NCBI GenBank assembly: GCA_964036045.1
Contig: OZ038382.1
Location: 154,596,265 to 154,660,264 of the forward strand
DNA length: 64,000 nucleotides
Source of the DNA: Eutreptiella sp. 'Long Island Sound 2002'
Taxonomy: Eukaryota; Euglenozoa; Euglenophyceae; Eutreptiales; Eutreptiaceae
Direction of reading: 5' to 3'
Part shown: piece after piece, positions 45,966-55,606 of the stretch
Numbering within the stretch: the first letter of the stretch is position 1
How the letters are laid out: each line of letters opens with the position of its first letter
Program-made: the position numbers and the translations under genes
The notes under the pieces: generated by a model
The model's database searches: none
What the model saw: only the letters and a program-made list of their open reading frames with translations
Told to the model about the DNA's origin: nothing

Positions 45966-47911
45966 GCACAAGGCCTCGGCATCTGATTGTTTGCCTTTGG
46001 CAGCGCCTATTGGCCTCTCGCCACTGCTCATTCTGACCCTCTGTGGGCCCGAACGTGTTTTGGTTGTGTCAATGGAGCCCCTGGATGACTTGTCCTGTTT
46101 GACTACTCCAGGGTCGGCTGTCCCGGAGGCGGGCTGTTGCCCGTGCCATTGACCAGGTGCATCCAGATGCACACTCCAAGTCCATGCTGGGTTTGCCGAC
46201 TCCAGCACTGACTCCAGCGCGCTGGTGTGTGCATCTGCAGGATAATTTTCCTGACAGGGGCTTCTAACAACCACAATGATTTTTTCCCATTTTTCCATTC
46301 CTTGTTCTCCTTCTGCGCTCTGCACCGTTTTCGGCGAGCGCGGTCTGCCCTGTCCTGTTACCCTCCTTGGTTCGTCCCTTTCCCCCTGCCCAGTTTCTTC
46401 CCCGCCCTCTCCATTCTTTCTGCCCTGGGGGGCATTGGGTGGCGGGGGTGCGTGTTGCTGTAGGGAGGGGGTAGAGGAGGGGGCGGGGGAGGGGGGGTGG
46501 GAGTGGGTTCGTCTCTCCCTGCCCCCTCCTTCCCCTTGAGGACGGAGATCCTGGCTCAAGGGTGCTCCTTGTTGGTGTCGGTGTGCTTGGTGTGGGTGGT
46601 TTTGGCCACTTGCTTCTGCTGGCCCACATATCCCAGTCTGTCCCGGGCGTAGTTGCATGCTGTTTGCTGGCATGATGGCCTTAGCTGGTGCGGCGGTGGT
46701 AGACCATGCACGTAGCGCCCGCTGTCAGTCTAAGGGTTGGGGACCGGGGCTTGTTCCCCTTCGTGCGCATCCCCGCACTTGGGGCGAGGGAGGAGTCCGC
46801 AGCCTCCCCCCCCCCAACCCTGTAAAGTGGGTCTGCGGTGCCCCGGGTGTCTTTTCTGGGCTGTCCTTTACTGTCCTGGGCTGCCCTCTATTGTTGTTGC
46901 ATGGGTGAGCGCGTTCCGCCATTGTTGGTGTCGGTGTTGGTGCGGCGTTGGCGGAGCTGCAGGGGTAGTCGCTGGGGCGTGGTGCTGGAGAGGGGGGGTC
47001 CATACTGAGTGGTGTCAGTGTTGCTGCTGGTGATGTGGTTTCCTGTGGCACTGGCAACCAAATCAGTCTCAATCTTCGAGTCCTGATGGGACTGCGTCCG
47101 CCATTGGTGACCCTCTCCCTCCGTTGCTGGATCACCTGTGGTTCAGTCGCCGCCAACATCAGTGCCCTCCCACTCTCTGGCTTCCCCCCCCTCTCCTTGC
47201 CCCTGAGTGGTTGTTGTGGTGTGTAGTTTGGCACTGGCAGCCAACTCAGGGGGGGGGGGGGACACTGTTGACACATGGGGTCGGGGGGGGGGGGGGGGGA
47301 TTTGGGACACTGTTGGCCCACTGGGTGGGGCTTGGGGCTTTGCGGACTGTTGGCACACGGGCTGGGGGGGGGGGGGTATCGGCGGACACTTGCAGTAACA
47401 GCTTTGGCGCGTGCCATCGGACTTTTGGTCGTTTGGCACGCAAGATGATGACTCAAGCCTGCTGGCTCGGCACCCCTCGCGTCTCGTGCAGGAGGCAGTT
47501 GGCCTCACGACGCAGTGCACATCTGACTTCTACAGGGGTTGCCAGGGGATGATTTCAACAGGGATAATTTCGGAAGGAGGAAACCCTGCCACCTCCATGA
47601 ATCCTGAAGTGCTGCTATTTCCTGGTGGGCTCTGGATGGGCCCCGTTATTCCTGGTGGGCTCCAGATCCACCTGCATCTGAATTCGCAGTGAAGTTGTTG
47701 GTCACACGCTGCGAAAGTTTCGCTGGGAGGGAAATTTCGCCCCTTTTCTTAACGGCAAAATTTTCCCCACAAAATTCACCCCTCCCGAAACCCCGCCCCC
47801 TGTATTTTCCACCTCCCTCACAGAACGGGTTGGCATCCACACCCTGTCACCCAAAGAAACAGTTTATACCCACTTTCATGCATATCTGCTTGGGCATTCA
47901 GACTTGCAAAA
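45966..47911. other. GC-rich region with G runs, no supported gene
   Basis: Two minus-strand frames (47456-46725 and 46673-45834) are in the same phase and separated by one TGA, but their translations are Pro/Gln/Arg-rich and run into the microsatellite, so composition is a sufficient explanation. 47245-47385 is a G-run minisatellite built on GGGACACTGTTG-CACA. Confidence 0.4.
47245..47385. repeat. G-tract minisatellite
   Basis: Three to four units alternating 10-19 G with a (A)CTGTTGGCAC-like spacer. Strong G-quadruplex potential on the + strand. Confidence 0.55.
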
Positions 47912-48332
47912 GGTGCCCCGGCGCCGTCGCTGCATGCACAGAAACTCGGATGCAGGCACACCGCTTGCATGCTCGTCCTTGGAATATGATTTCTGGGGTG
48001 TAGGGTTCTACTAGAACGCCGTTCCAGTAGAACCCTCGAAGGTTCTAGAACATTGAGAGATGTAGATGCATGAGTGCAGTTTTGGTTCGACCACCTGTGC
48101 GCTGCATGCATGCACAAATCCATTTCTCACGTCACGATATGCTTCTCCGTCCGTCTGTCCAGCCCACCATCCATCTTGATGTCGGGTCATTGCTCCCAAG
48201 GCGGTGCGTTTCTCCAGTGTGCGAACATGGTGCCAGCTGAAGGGCGTTTGTGTGCCTTCTGAAGCGTGTGCGAAACGGTCTTTGACCGGCTTTGGTTGAT
48301 TTGGGTCAGCTCTGGGGGTGCGTGTGTTGTGG
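47912..48332 (+). repeat. Inverted-repeat arm, left
   Basis: The reverse complement of 50357-50695 aligns along its length with indels at roughly 80% identity. The best block is the shared AACTCGGATGCAGGCACACC and the GGGTGTAGGGTTCTACT stretch. Probably two oppositely oriented copies of one transposable element. Confidence 0.65.
48037..48051 (+). promoter_or_regulatory. Heat-shock-element-like site
   Basis: cGAAg-gTTCt-aGAAc: three perfect, contiguous, alternating 5-bp nGAAn units, in a 50-bp cluster of further TTC/GAA units. Confidence 0.4.
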
Positions 48333-49048
48333 CGATAATGAGAGCTGCAGCACCAAAATGCAGGTGTTTCCATTCGAGACTTGTATGTGGAACGTGCCTC
48401 GTAAAGAGTCTAACTTTGGCGTTCGTTTCATTGGCTGACATTTCCTCTGTAATGCACGGGTTTGATTTAGAGAATTAATACTCATTCTTCAGCTTTTATT
48501 CAGACGTGATTGTGCAGAGAGCTTTCATTTCTACTTGAAGGTGACAAAAGAATGAGGCAGCACAGCAGCTCCTCACAACAAACTCGGGGGGCTGCTTTTG
48601 AGGAGGAGGTTCACGCCGGGTACACATCTCCCACCAATTTCCATTTCCCACTCCACCTGCCAGGTTGTCCTCAGTTGCCCTGATGGTCGTGCGGCGCACG
48701 CGCCCCCGTCACGTGCTCTCTCTTTTGCTGGCGCACTTCGGTCTCACTGCTCGTATGCCACACTGGACTGTTTTTCAGGTTTTTCAGGTTTTTCAGGTGC
48801 TCAAGCGGCGCCCTCTCGCGCACCAGTGGCTCGGTGACTGGTGGCTGGAAAAACGGTTGCGGGGCCGCAGTTTGGCGGCTATGAAACCGTCAGTGGGCCT
48901 TGGGGGGCGGAGGGAAGCCACTTGGAGTGGCAGGCCTGCCCTACAGCAATGATGGCGCTGGCATCCGTCTGGGGCTGAGGAAGTATCGGGGCCACACGTC
49001 GCACCTCCTGGACAAGTGCGGCTGCCGACGATGCGGTATGGAATCGCC
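48333..49048. other. No gene recognised; 3' flank of the cytochrome b5 gene
   Basis: Downstream of the cytochrome b5 stop on the minus strand. Apart from a TTTTTCAGG triplet near 48771-48797 nothing stands out. Confidence 0.35.
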
Positions 49049-49207
49049 CTAGTGCCGCTGACCACCAAATTGGGCCACGTCCAGGTCACCGATGTAGTAG
49101 TCCTTCAGCATGACCCAGGCGTTGGCGACGGTCCCCTGGTGGATCTCCATGAACTCTTCAGAGCAGTCCGTTCCCAAAGTCCGTTTGATCGCCAGCAATG
49201 TGGACAC
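49049..49207 (-). CDS. Exon 2 of the cytochrome b5-like gene
   Basis: 53 codons including the stop. Carries the second heme histidine and the Y-Y-I-G-D-L end motif, and lies between the two arms of the 47912/50695 inverted repeat. Confidence 0.75.
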   Translation of the reverse strand: MSTLLAIKRTLGTDCSEEFMEIHQGTVANAWVMLKDYYIGDLDVAQFGGQRH

Positions 49208-52200
49208 CTGAACATGGGGCGGGAAGAGGTCAGGGCCAGGGGGTGCACTTGGGGGGCGCGTGGGGCTGAAGGTCGTGTTCAAAGTGGTTGCCGACGCGGG
49301 TACTAGTGCTACGAAAGGCGTTTTGGGGGCAACGGTGTGTCGGTCAGAGGCCCGAGAAAAAGGCTGCGACTGCAGTGGACGGGCCACCGATGGCAGCCGG
49401 CAGCCCCGATGTCGGTGGTTGGCCGACAAAATGCACGACAACCGGTTTGGCGGTGAATCAACATCGGTTGGCCCGTAGCCGCCGGCGGGTGGCCGGTGCA
49501 CAACACGCCCTTCGCCCTGCACCCGCACCCCTGCGCCCCGCCATGTTCGGGCGCATGCGCTGCGCCATCCGCAAGCAGTCACAGGCCTATGCTACCGTCT
49601 GGTTCAGGGCGCCCCGAGCCTCCAGGCACCTGGCGGGTCTAATACGGCCGTGCCACCCGGGGCCATGCCGCCTGGCTGCGGTCCCTGAGCGTGACCGTAA
49701 ATGGAGCAGGCCGCACACCGCACCAAGTGGGCAGGAGTAGGATGACATCGCCCAGGGACATGCTCATGGGGGAGTGCTGGCACCGCGCGCACGCCGCGCG
49801 CACCTTTGGAGGTGACTGTCCTCGAACCCCAGGTCTGGTACCCCATACCTTACCTTTCCGCGAGACCACTGCTCTATACCGTTGCTCTGTACCATTACCG
49901 GTTACTATGCCAATACTCTATACTGTTACTGGTTACCCTCTACCTTTACTATATACCCCTACTCCATACCATTACTCTCTACTGTTACTCTATGCCGTTA
50001 CGCCATGCCATTACTCTATACCGTCGCCACAACTACTGTGCTGTGATGTGCTTGAAGGGGTGTTGTGGGGGGTGGGGAGTTGGGACCCAAAACTTTGTGT
50101 CCCAAAAAAATGGCCGAAGAAATTTGTCCTTCAGTCAGTTTCATTGTTTCCCACTCTGGTGCGGAGTGGGGTCGGGGGAGGGGGGGGGGCACCCATGCCA
50201 CAGAAATGTAGGCCTTGGGAAGCCCCATCGTTGTCCCCGACCTCATGAGCGTTTAAATGCCCTATGCACCTGGGTTGCCCCTGAGCGCCCTAACATTTGA
50301 ACCTGAATCACATCAATCTTTCTCTAGCACCCAATCTCACCCAATAACAGGGACACCCACAACACAAGCTCTCCCAGAGCTCACCTGATTCAACCAAAGC
50401 AGGTCATACAAGACCGTTTCGCACACGCTTCAGAAGGCACAGCTGGCACCATGTTTGCACAATGGGGAAATGCACCGCCTTGGTAGCAATGACCCACATC
50501 AAGATGGACGTACGTTCACGTGCCGTTTGCAGTGAAACTGCACTCATGCATCTACATCCGTAAATGTTCTAGAACCTTCCAGTGGAATGTTCCAGTAGAA
50601 CCCTACACCCCAGAAATCATATTCCAAGGCCAAGCATGCAAGCGGTGTGCCTGCATCCGAGTTTCTGGGCATGCAGCAGCGGCATCGGGGCACACTGCAG
50701 TGGACAGCCATAGAACGGAGTGGCAGAGAAATTCTATTGCCTTCAGCACGTCCATCTCGCAGAGAATCTACCCCGAGCAATGCACACCCAGATAGGGTGA
50801 AAAACACATAAATACTGCCTAAAACATGCTCTATGTAGCTTGGATGGTCACTGTGAGTGGTCACGGTATCAAAAAAATAAGTTTCGGAAACTTCGATTTT
50901 TGAGCTGCCCAGGGTGAAAAACTGCATAAGCAGGTTGTGCACCAATCCCTTCGGAGACATCCCCCCCGACACCCAATACCCAAATAGGGTAAAAAAAACA
51001 CATAAATACGGCCTGAACCATGCTTTACATGACTTGGATAGTCGTTGTGAGTGGTCACGATATCAAAAAAATGAATTTCGATTTTTGAGCTGCCCAGGGT
51101 GAAAAACTGCATAGGCAGGTTGTGTGTACCAGCCCATGCACAGATGTAAGCCATTATTGGTGGAAACGGTGATTTTGCGTCTTTGACACAGGCCTTGACC
51201 GGTTCTAAGCAAGGCTAGAGACTGCAAAAAACGTCGTTTGGATCCTAGTTGGCATATGCTGTCACAACACCCCCACTTGCACCCCTTAGAGTGGGTACCA
51301 CGGGGTCAGAGAGGTCGCCAAAAATGCCGACATAGCAAAAAAAAAAAAACTATAAACTGCATAAACTGCATTGGTGAAACCACACGAGCGCTCGTCCCAC
51401 TCCGCTCCACACAAACCCTTTGGAGTCGGGACGCGAAAACACTTTTTCGGCTCAAAACCGAAAAACATCAAAAGATTTATGATTTTCGACCAAAAAAGGG
51501 GGGGGGTCTTTTTTCGAAAGTTTTGACCCCCCCCCCAACCTCCCTCAAAAAAGCAAAAAAACGGGTTTCAAGTGGGGGGGGTCTGGGGGGGGTCCGGACC
51601 AACAACTCGTTGGGGAATGCGTTTATAGGACCAAATAATGATTTTACAAGGGGTCAAACAAACAATTCTACCCCTTGAGGTAGGGTATGCGAATGGGCCC
51701 AAAAAGGAGGGGTGTGTGGTGTTTTCCCCTAAATGCGGGCCTGCCGGGCTTTGATCCAACACCCTCTGCGGGACGATTTGCTTGACATCCGTTCACCCCC
51801 TCCCCCCGCCCAACTGTGCAAGCATGGCCCCAGTCCCAAAAAAAAGACGGTAACACAGGGTTACTGTGCTTGGGCAAAGGCGTGCTTGCGCATGGACATG
51901 AAGGGGGTGGACGTTGGGGAAGACAACATCAGCCATGGCCCCCAATCACATCAAAACCAATCGAAATCGCTTCTGCACCCCAAGGCACAATGCAGCGGCC
52001 CCAGCCCCACTTGCCTTGTCTCCCCACACACAATGGGATCACCTTCTCATGACTGTGCATTCTGGTCCACAAAAAGCGGGGGCATAAAATTGCGGTAACA
52101 CGGGGTCGTTGTGCTCAGAAAGGCCGTGCGTGATACCTTGCCACCCAAATCATTGCCAGGATGGTGTTTCACGAAATTCGTGATGTCGTAGACCTTATTG

Positions 52201-52358
52201 TTGACACAGATCCACCCGTCCTCCACGGTTTTGTGGGTGGCCAGTTCCTCCAAAGTGAACTTGCGGGACCCCCGAGTAACGGGTGCAAAATCCGGCATCT
52301 GGGCCGTGCGGCGCCCATCGGGCTCGTAAGTGTACGTGGGCATCTGGTGGGCGAACAT
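49049..52358 (-). CDS. Cytochrome b5-like heme-binding protein, two exons
   Basis: Exons 52358-52137 and 49207-49049, joined at phase 0 across a 2929-bp GT-AG intron (donor AAG|GTATCA, acceptor TTCAG|GTGTCC), give 126 residues; a start at 52343 gives 121. The product is a small electron-carrier domain, probably soluble because no C-terminal membrane anchor follows. Visible: L-E-E-L-A-T-H near residue 38, W-I-C-V-N-N-K-V-Y-D-I-T, then H-H-P-G-N-D with the first heme histidine (family consensus HPGG), and E-I-H-Q-G about 36 residues later for the second. The terminal Y-Y-I-G-D-L motif is typical of the family. It could be the C-terminal domain of a longer protein if an upstream exon joins at an acceptor near 52344. 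Stop is TAG. Confidence 0.78.
49845..50030. repeat. CTCTATACC-GTTAC pyrimidine-rich simple repeat
   Basis: About a dozen degenerate copies of a 15-18-bp unit built from TACCATTAC and TACTCTATACCGTTAC. Confidence 0.6.
50357..50695 (-). repeat. Inverted-repeat arm, right
   Basis: Opposite-strand copy of 47912-48332, with about 80 bp less. Has its own heat-shock-element-like site at 50566-50580. Confidence 0.65.
50566..50580 (-). promoter_or_regulatory. Heat-shock-element-like site in the right arm
   Basis: gTTCt-aGAAc-cTTCc, three contiguous alternating units, at the position equivalent to 48037-48051 in the other arm. Confidence 0.4.
50785..51125. repeat. Tandem duplication, period about 190 bp
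   Basis: Blocks CACATAAATAC-GCCT, GAGTGGTCACGATATC and GAGCTGCCCAGGGTG-AAAACTGCATA occur once in 50785-50945 and again in 50977-51125, at high identity. Confidence 0.7.
52137..52358 (-). CDS. Exon 1 of the cytochrome b5-like gene
   Basis: 74 codons holding the core b5 strands and the HPGND heme loop. In-frame ATGs at 52373, 52358 and 52343; the middle one is chosen as a compromise. Confidence 0.7.
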
Positions 52359-53888
52359 TGGAGTGAACACCATGACTCGGCAAATTAAATGGGGCTCCTG
52401 GCGACAATGGCAAACGGGAATGCTTCCTGCGCGCTGCGGGCGCCGCAAGGTACGGGTAATCATTAATTTTCCTCAATTTCAGGTGAAGGAAATAGGTCAA
52501 CCAGGCACAATGGTGAGGCACAATACTCAAAATGGACACGAATGTTGTGATAACCACTCCCCATTCAGAAAGTACCGTTCGCAAAAGGAACAATTTCCCA
52601 TGTTCCATGATAATTACCCAAATTGTGCGCCGCAGGTGCCGCACAATTGGCGTTCCCAATGGCCCGATGCGAGTTTGTGTCTATCCCTCTGGCTCTACAA
52701 TGCACGTGCGGCTGCTGCACATGGATTCCGGGGCCAAAGGAGGCTTTTCCAGGACCAAAATGAGGTCCGATCTGGGGCCCCAGTGAGCTGCAGCAGACGC
52801 TGGGGAGCTATTGGAATGGGAGAGCGCAAGGTCATGAATGGTCCTTGTTCAGATGGGGGCTAAAGTGGGGTCTGCTGGGGAAAATAGGGTCATCAACAAT
52901 CCACTGCATCGCTCCAGACTGTTGCATTGGATGCCTCCCTAACGCGCTGAGCCAATCTGGCCAATACCGAATTCCTGCGGATTGGCTGCCGATGATGTGA
53001 AGGTTTCTGGGGTAAATTGCATCTGTCACGGAGAAAGGCGCGAAAGGGCTCAATTTTGAAAATGGATCAACTGAAATTTTCCCAAAACAAACTTGATGAT
53101 CAGTCGGGTGGTGCAGTTCAACTGTCCTAGTGTGGTAGTGCAGGTGAAAGGCTGGTCCAACAAGGTGTGTGTGGAGGGTGAAACAAGAATCGGGAGAGGA
53201 AATCTGAAAGCCGCCAGATGGAAGGAATGCATGTTACAATGCCTCGCCATGGGCCTGATATCCACAAGCACCCCCTCTCGACAGCCCTGTGGCACTGTGT
53301 GTGGAAGGAGGACCACCACCACCCCTGTAGAGCAAGAGGCTCTGCAGTTTCGGAATGGGTGATTTCTGAAGTGGCCTGGCCACAGCCGGGCCCACCCTAC
53401 GGCCATGGAAAGATACGATTGCGGTCTGGGATTTGGATGCTGTACACCAATCCCCTGTTGGCCGAATTTCAGCCCCAAGAATCCCCTTTTTGGTGAAAAT
53501 TCATTCAACCAACAGACCGCCCGGCCGATCAAAGCGTTTTCCCTGTACTCTATCCACGGAGCGGTTGTCGTCCCATATTTGTTCAGACAGCGCCCCCCCT
53601 CAGTCCCTTTGGAATGCCAGCAGCCCTTGTCCACAGCTCAGGTGACGCCCCTTGCAGGGGTTTCTGGGAGGCATCGTGCGCCGCCGGTTGCCTGTTGCCT
53701 TCATACAACTCTCGTCCCTCGGTCACTACAACCAGGGAGGGGGCCGGGGGCCCTCATACAGGGGGTCATAACAACATTTCTGGCACCGAGGCAGCCGAAA
53801 TATCCCAACAACAAACCTGGCCGCGAGGTACCATCGCTCGTTCTGATTCTTGAGCAAAGCAATCACCACCTGCACGGCATTGCATCCG
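52359..53888. other. Unassigned region upstream of the cytochrome b5-like gene
   Basis: Minus-strand frames near 52830-53050 and 53480-53570 read protein-like for 25-60 codons and might be exons of an upstream gene, but no family and no consistent splice joins could be established. Confidence 0.3.
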
Positions 53889-54021
53889 CCCTCTGCTTTC
53901 TCGTCCGGGTTTATGGCGCCCAGTGCTTGTGGCATGCTGCCCCCTTGCCCAAACACAACATGGCACCTTCTGGGCACCGTTGCAAATGCCCTGTACCCCA
54001 AACAAAGACGACGTTTGCCAC
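53889..54021. repeat. 133-bp direct duplicate, copy 1
   Basis: Matches 55474-55606 over exactly 133 bp with no net indel. The best block is CCAAACACAACATGGCACCT. On the minus strand both copies keep an open frame with F-G-x-G-G-S-M and G-A-I-x-P-x-E-K-A, so a duplicated exon is possible. Confidence 0.5.
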
Positions 54022-55473
54022 GTAGCACGGGTGATGTACATATCACACGATTTCCACTCTGAAAACACATCCCATACTGTCAGGGTCTCCAGATCATTTG
54101 ACTGGATTCCTGTCGTCTCGTTCGCGTCGTTGGTCATTGGTTTTCCTCTTTTTAGTTCATGTTCACACACCAAATATTCGATTCAGCTCTGCTATTTCAG
54201 AGCAGAACCGAATATGGCAAGCCTTCTCTTAAAACGCTCATGACCGCATCGAAAGTGCGCCCCACAGTGTCTTTTTCATGGTTGTAATTTTGGAGCCAGT
54301 AGAGTAAGATTTGCTTTCAGGTTTTGTGTCTGACGCAGTGCCCCCCTGCGTGACATTCCGTCGGGTTGCTGTTTCTTTACGGGCCCCTGGACAGTCGCCT
54401 GTTCTTCCCTTCGCATGCTGCGTCGGGTCGACTGCGTTCTGTCGGCGGCTGCGGCCTGTGTTCCTGCTGGTGTCGTTTTCGCGTTGGCGGAGCCCAGTAG
54501 TTGGCACACCTGATTGCTGCGGGGGTCGTTTCTCGGCCTTTGCTGCCCACTCCCCTCCGCATTCTGGTCGCCCACCACCTGCCTCGCTGTGTTTCTGTGG
54601 GCATGTGGTCCGTTGGGTTGCTTCTTCACAGGGCCCTGGACAGTCACCCGTTCTTCCCTGCGCGTGCTGCGTCAAAAAGCGCGGATTAGGGCTCCGCATC
54701 AAAAATGGCCCAAAAAGATGCCCGGCGCGCTGACGCTCCCCCACTGTGAAGAACCCTTCCTGAAGTGGAGGGATGTGGTGTGCTACAAAGGACACGCCCT
54801 TCAGAGCTATAGTCGCATTGCATCGCGCGCTGCAACTTGTGTGCCAATGCCTATGCACCGAGGCCCCCTCATCCCACCCGACCCTCCACACAAAAAACAA
54901 GAGGGGCTAATAGAGATGTGAATCCCACTTTATTGAAGATTCCAGCCAAGTGTTGTCTCGGGGAAACACAATGACTGGCCACAAGGACCCGGTAAGAATG
55001 CCTCATGCAGATTATCATCACCCTCGGGGAGAGATGAGTGGTTGAGCAGGTGTGCCCAGAGCTAGCCTCATGTCGGCCCTGGCCGCCAATGGCAGCAAAA
55101 AAATGGTTTGCACCCCAAAAAGGAGCAAAAAAGGCCCAATGCACTCAAACAAGTCAACAAATCGGGGTAAAGAATCAGTACCCTGCTCAAGGAAAACAGA
55201 ATAGCGGCCTCTTTCAGCCCCAGGCAACAAGAATAGATACCCTTCTCAATTTGAAGGGGAAAAAACCAGCAGCAAATTTTTTGGATTTTGGAAAAATGAA
55301 TAGGGACCTGGTCGTGTGGAAAGGGTCAGTTTTACGTTCAGATTTATGTTTCGAATTCAGAAAGGCCTTGAACCATTGAACTTGACAATTATTCCTGCTC
55401 CACAAGCGAACGCATTTCAAACCACAACGACATGAAACCACTCGCAAGGTAAAAGCGCATGGAGCCCTTTCGG
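54022..55473. other. Noncoding region with a hairpin and a short direct repeat
   Basis: 54174-54216 is an imperfect 19-bp stem around a 5-base loop. About 70 bp at 54361-54430 recurs at 54611-54680 (CC-GGACAGTC-CC-GTTCTTCCC blocks). No gene supported. Confidence 0.35.
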
Positions 55474-55606
55474 CCCTGTGCCTTCTCGCCCGGGGTTATG
55501 GCGCCCAGCAGTTGTGACATACTGCCCCCTGGCCCAAACACAACATGGCACCTTCTAGTCCGTTGGTAATCCCTTGTGCCCCAAATAAAGAGGTCACTTG
55601 CTGCGC
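55474..55606. repeat. 133-bp direct duplicate, copy 2
   Basis: See 53889-54021, offset 1585. Differences fall in all codon positions, so coding constraint is not proven. Confidence 0.5.

Larger units (their letters stand above)
49208..52136 (-). other. Intron of the cytochrome b5-like gene, filled with repeats
   Basis: Contains, from left, a TACC(A)TTACT(C)TATACCGTTAC-like simple repeat (49845-50030), one inverted-repeat arm (50357-50695), a tandem duplication (50785-51125), A/C and G homopolymer runs (51330-51610) and no coding sequence that I can support. Confidence 0.5.

Noticed and set aside
45372-45986. 204-codon Lys/Pro-rich frame
   Set aside because: Pure translation of the CCCC-AAAAAA microsatellite.
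45834-47456. Minus-strand frames of 243 and 279 codons in one phase
   Set aside because: Pro/Gln/Arg-rich, no domain, and they run into G-run and A/C microsatellites. Composition explains them.
52832-53634. Minus-strand protein-like segments as upstream exons of the cytochrome b5 gene
   Set aside because: No family recognised and no phase-consistent splice sites linking them; recorded as unassigned.
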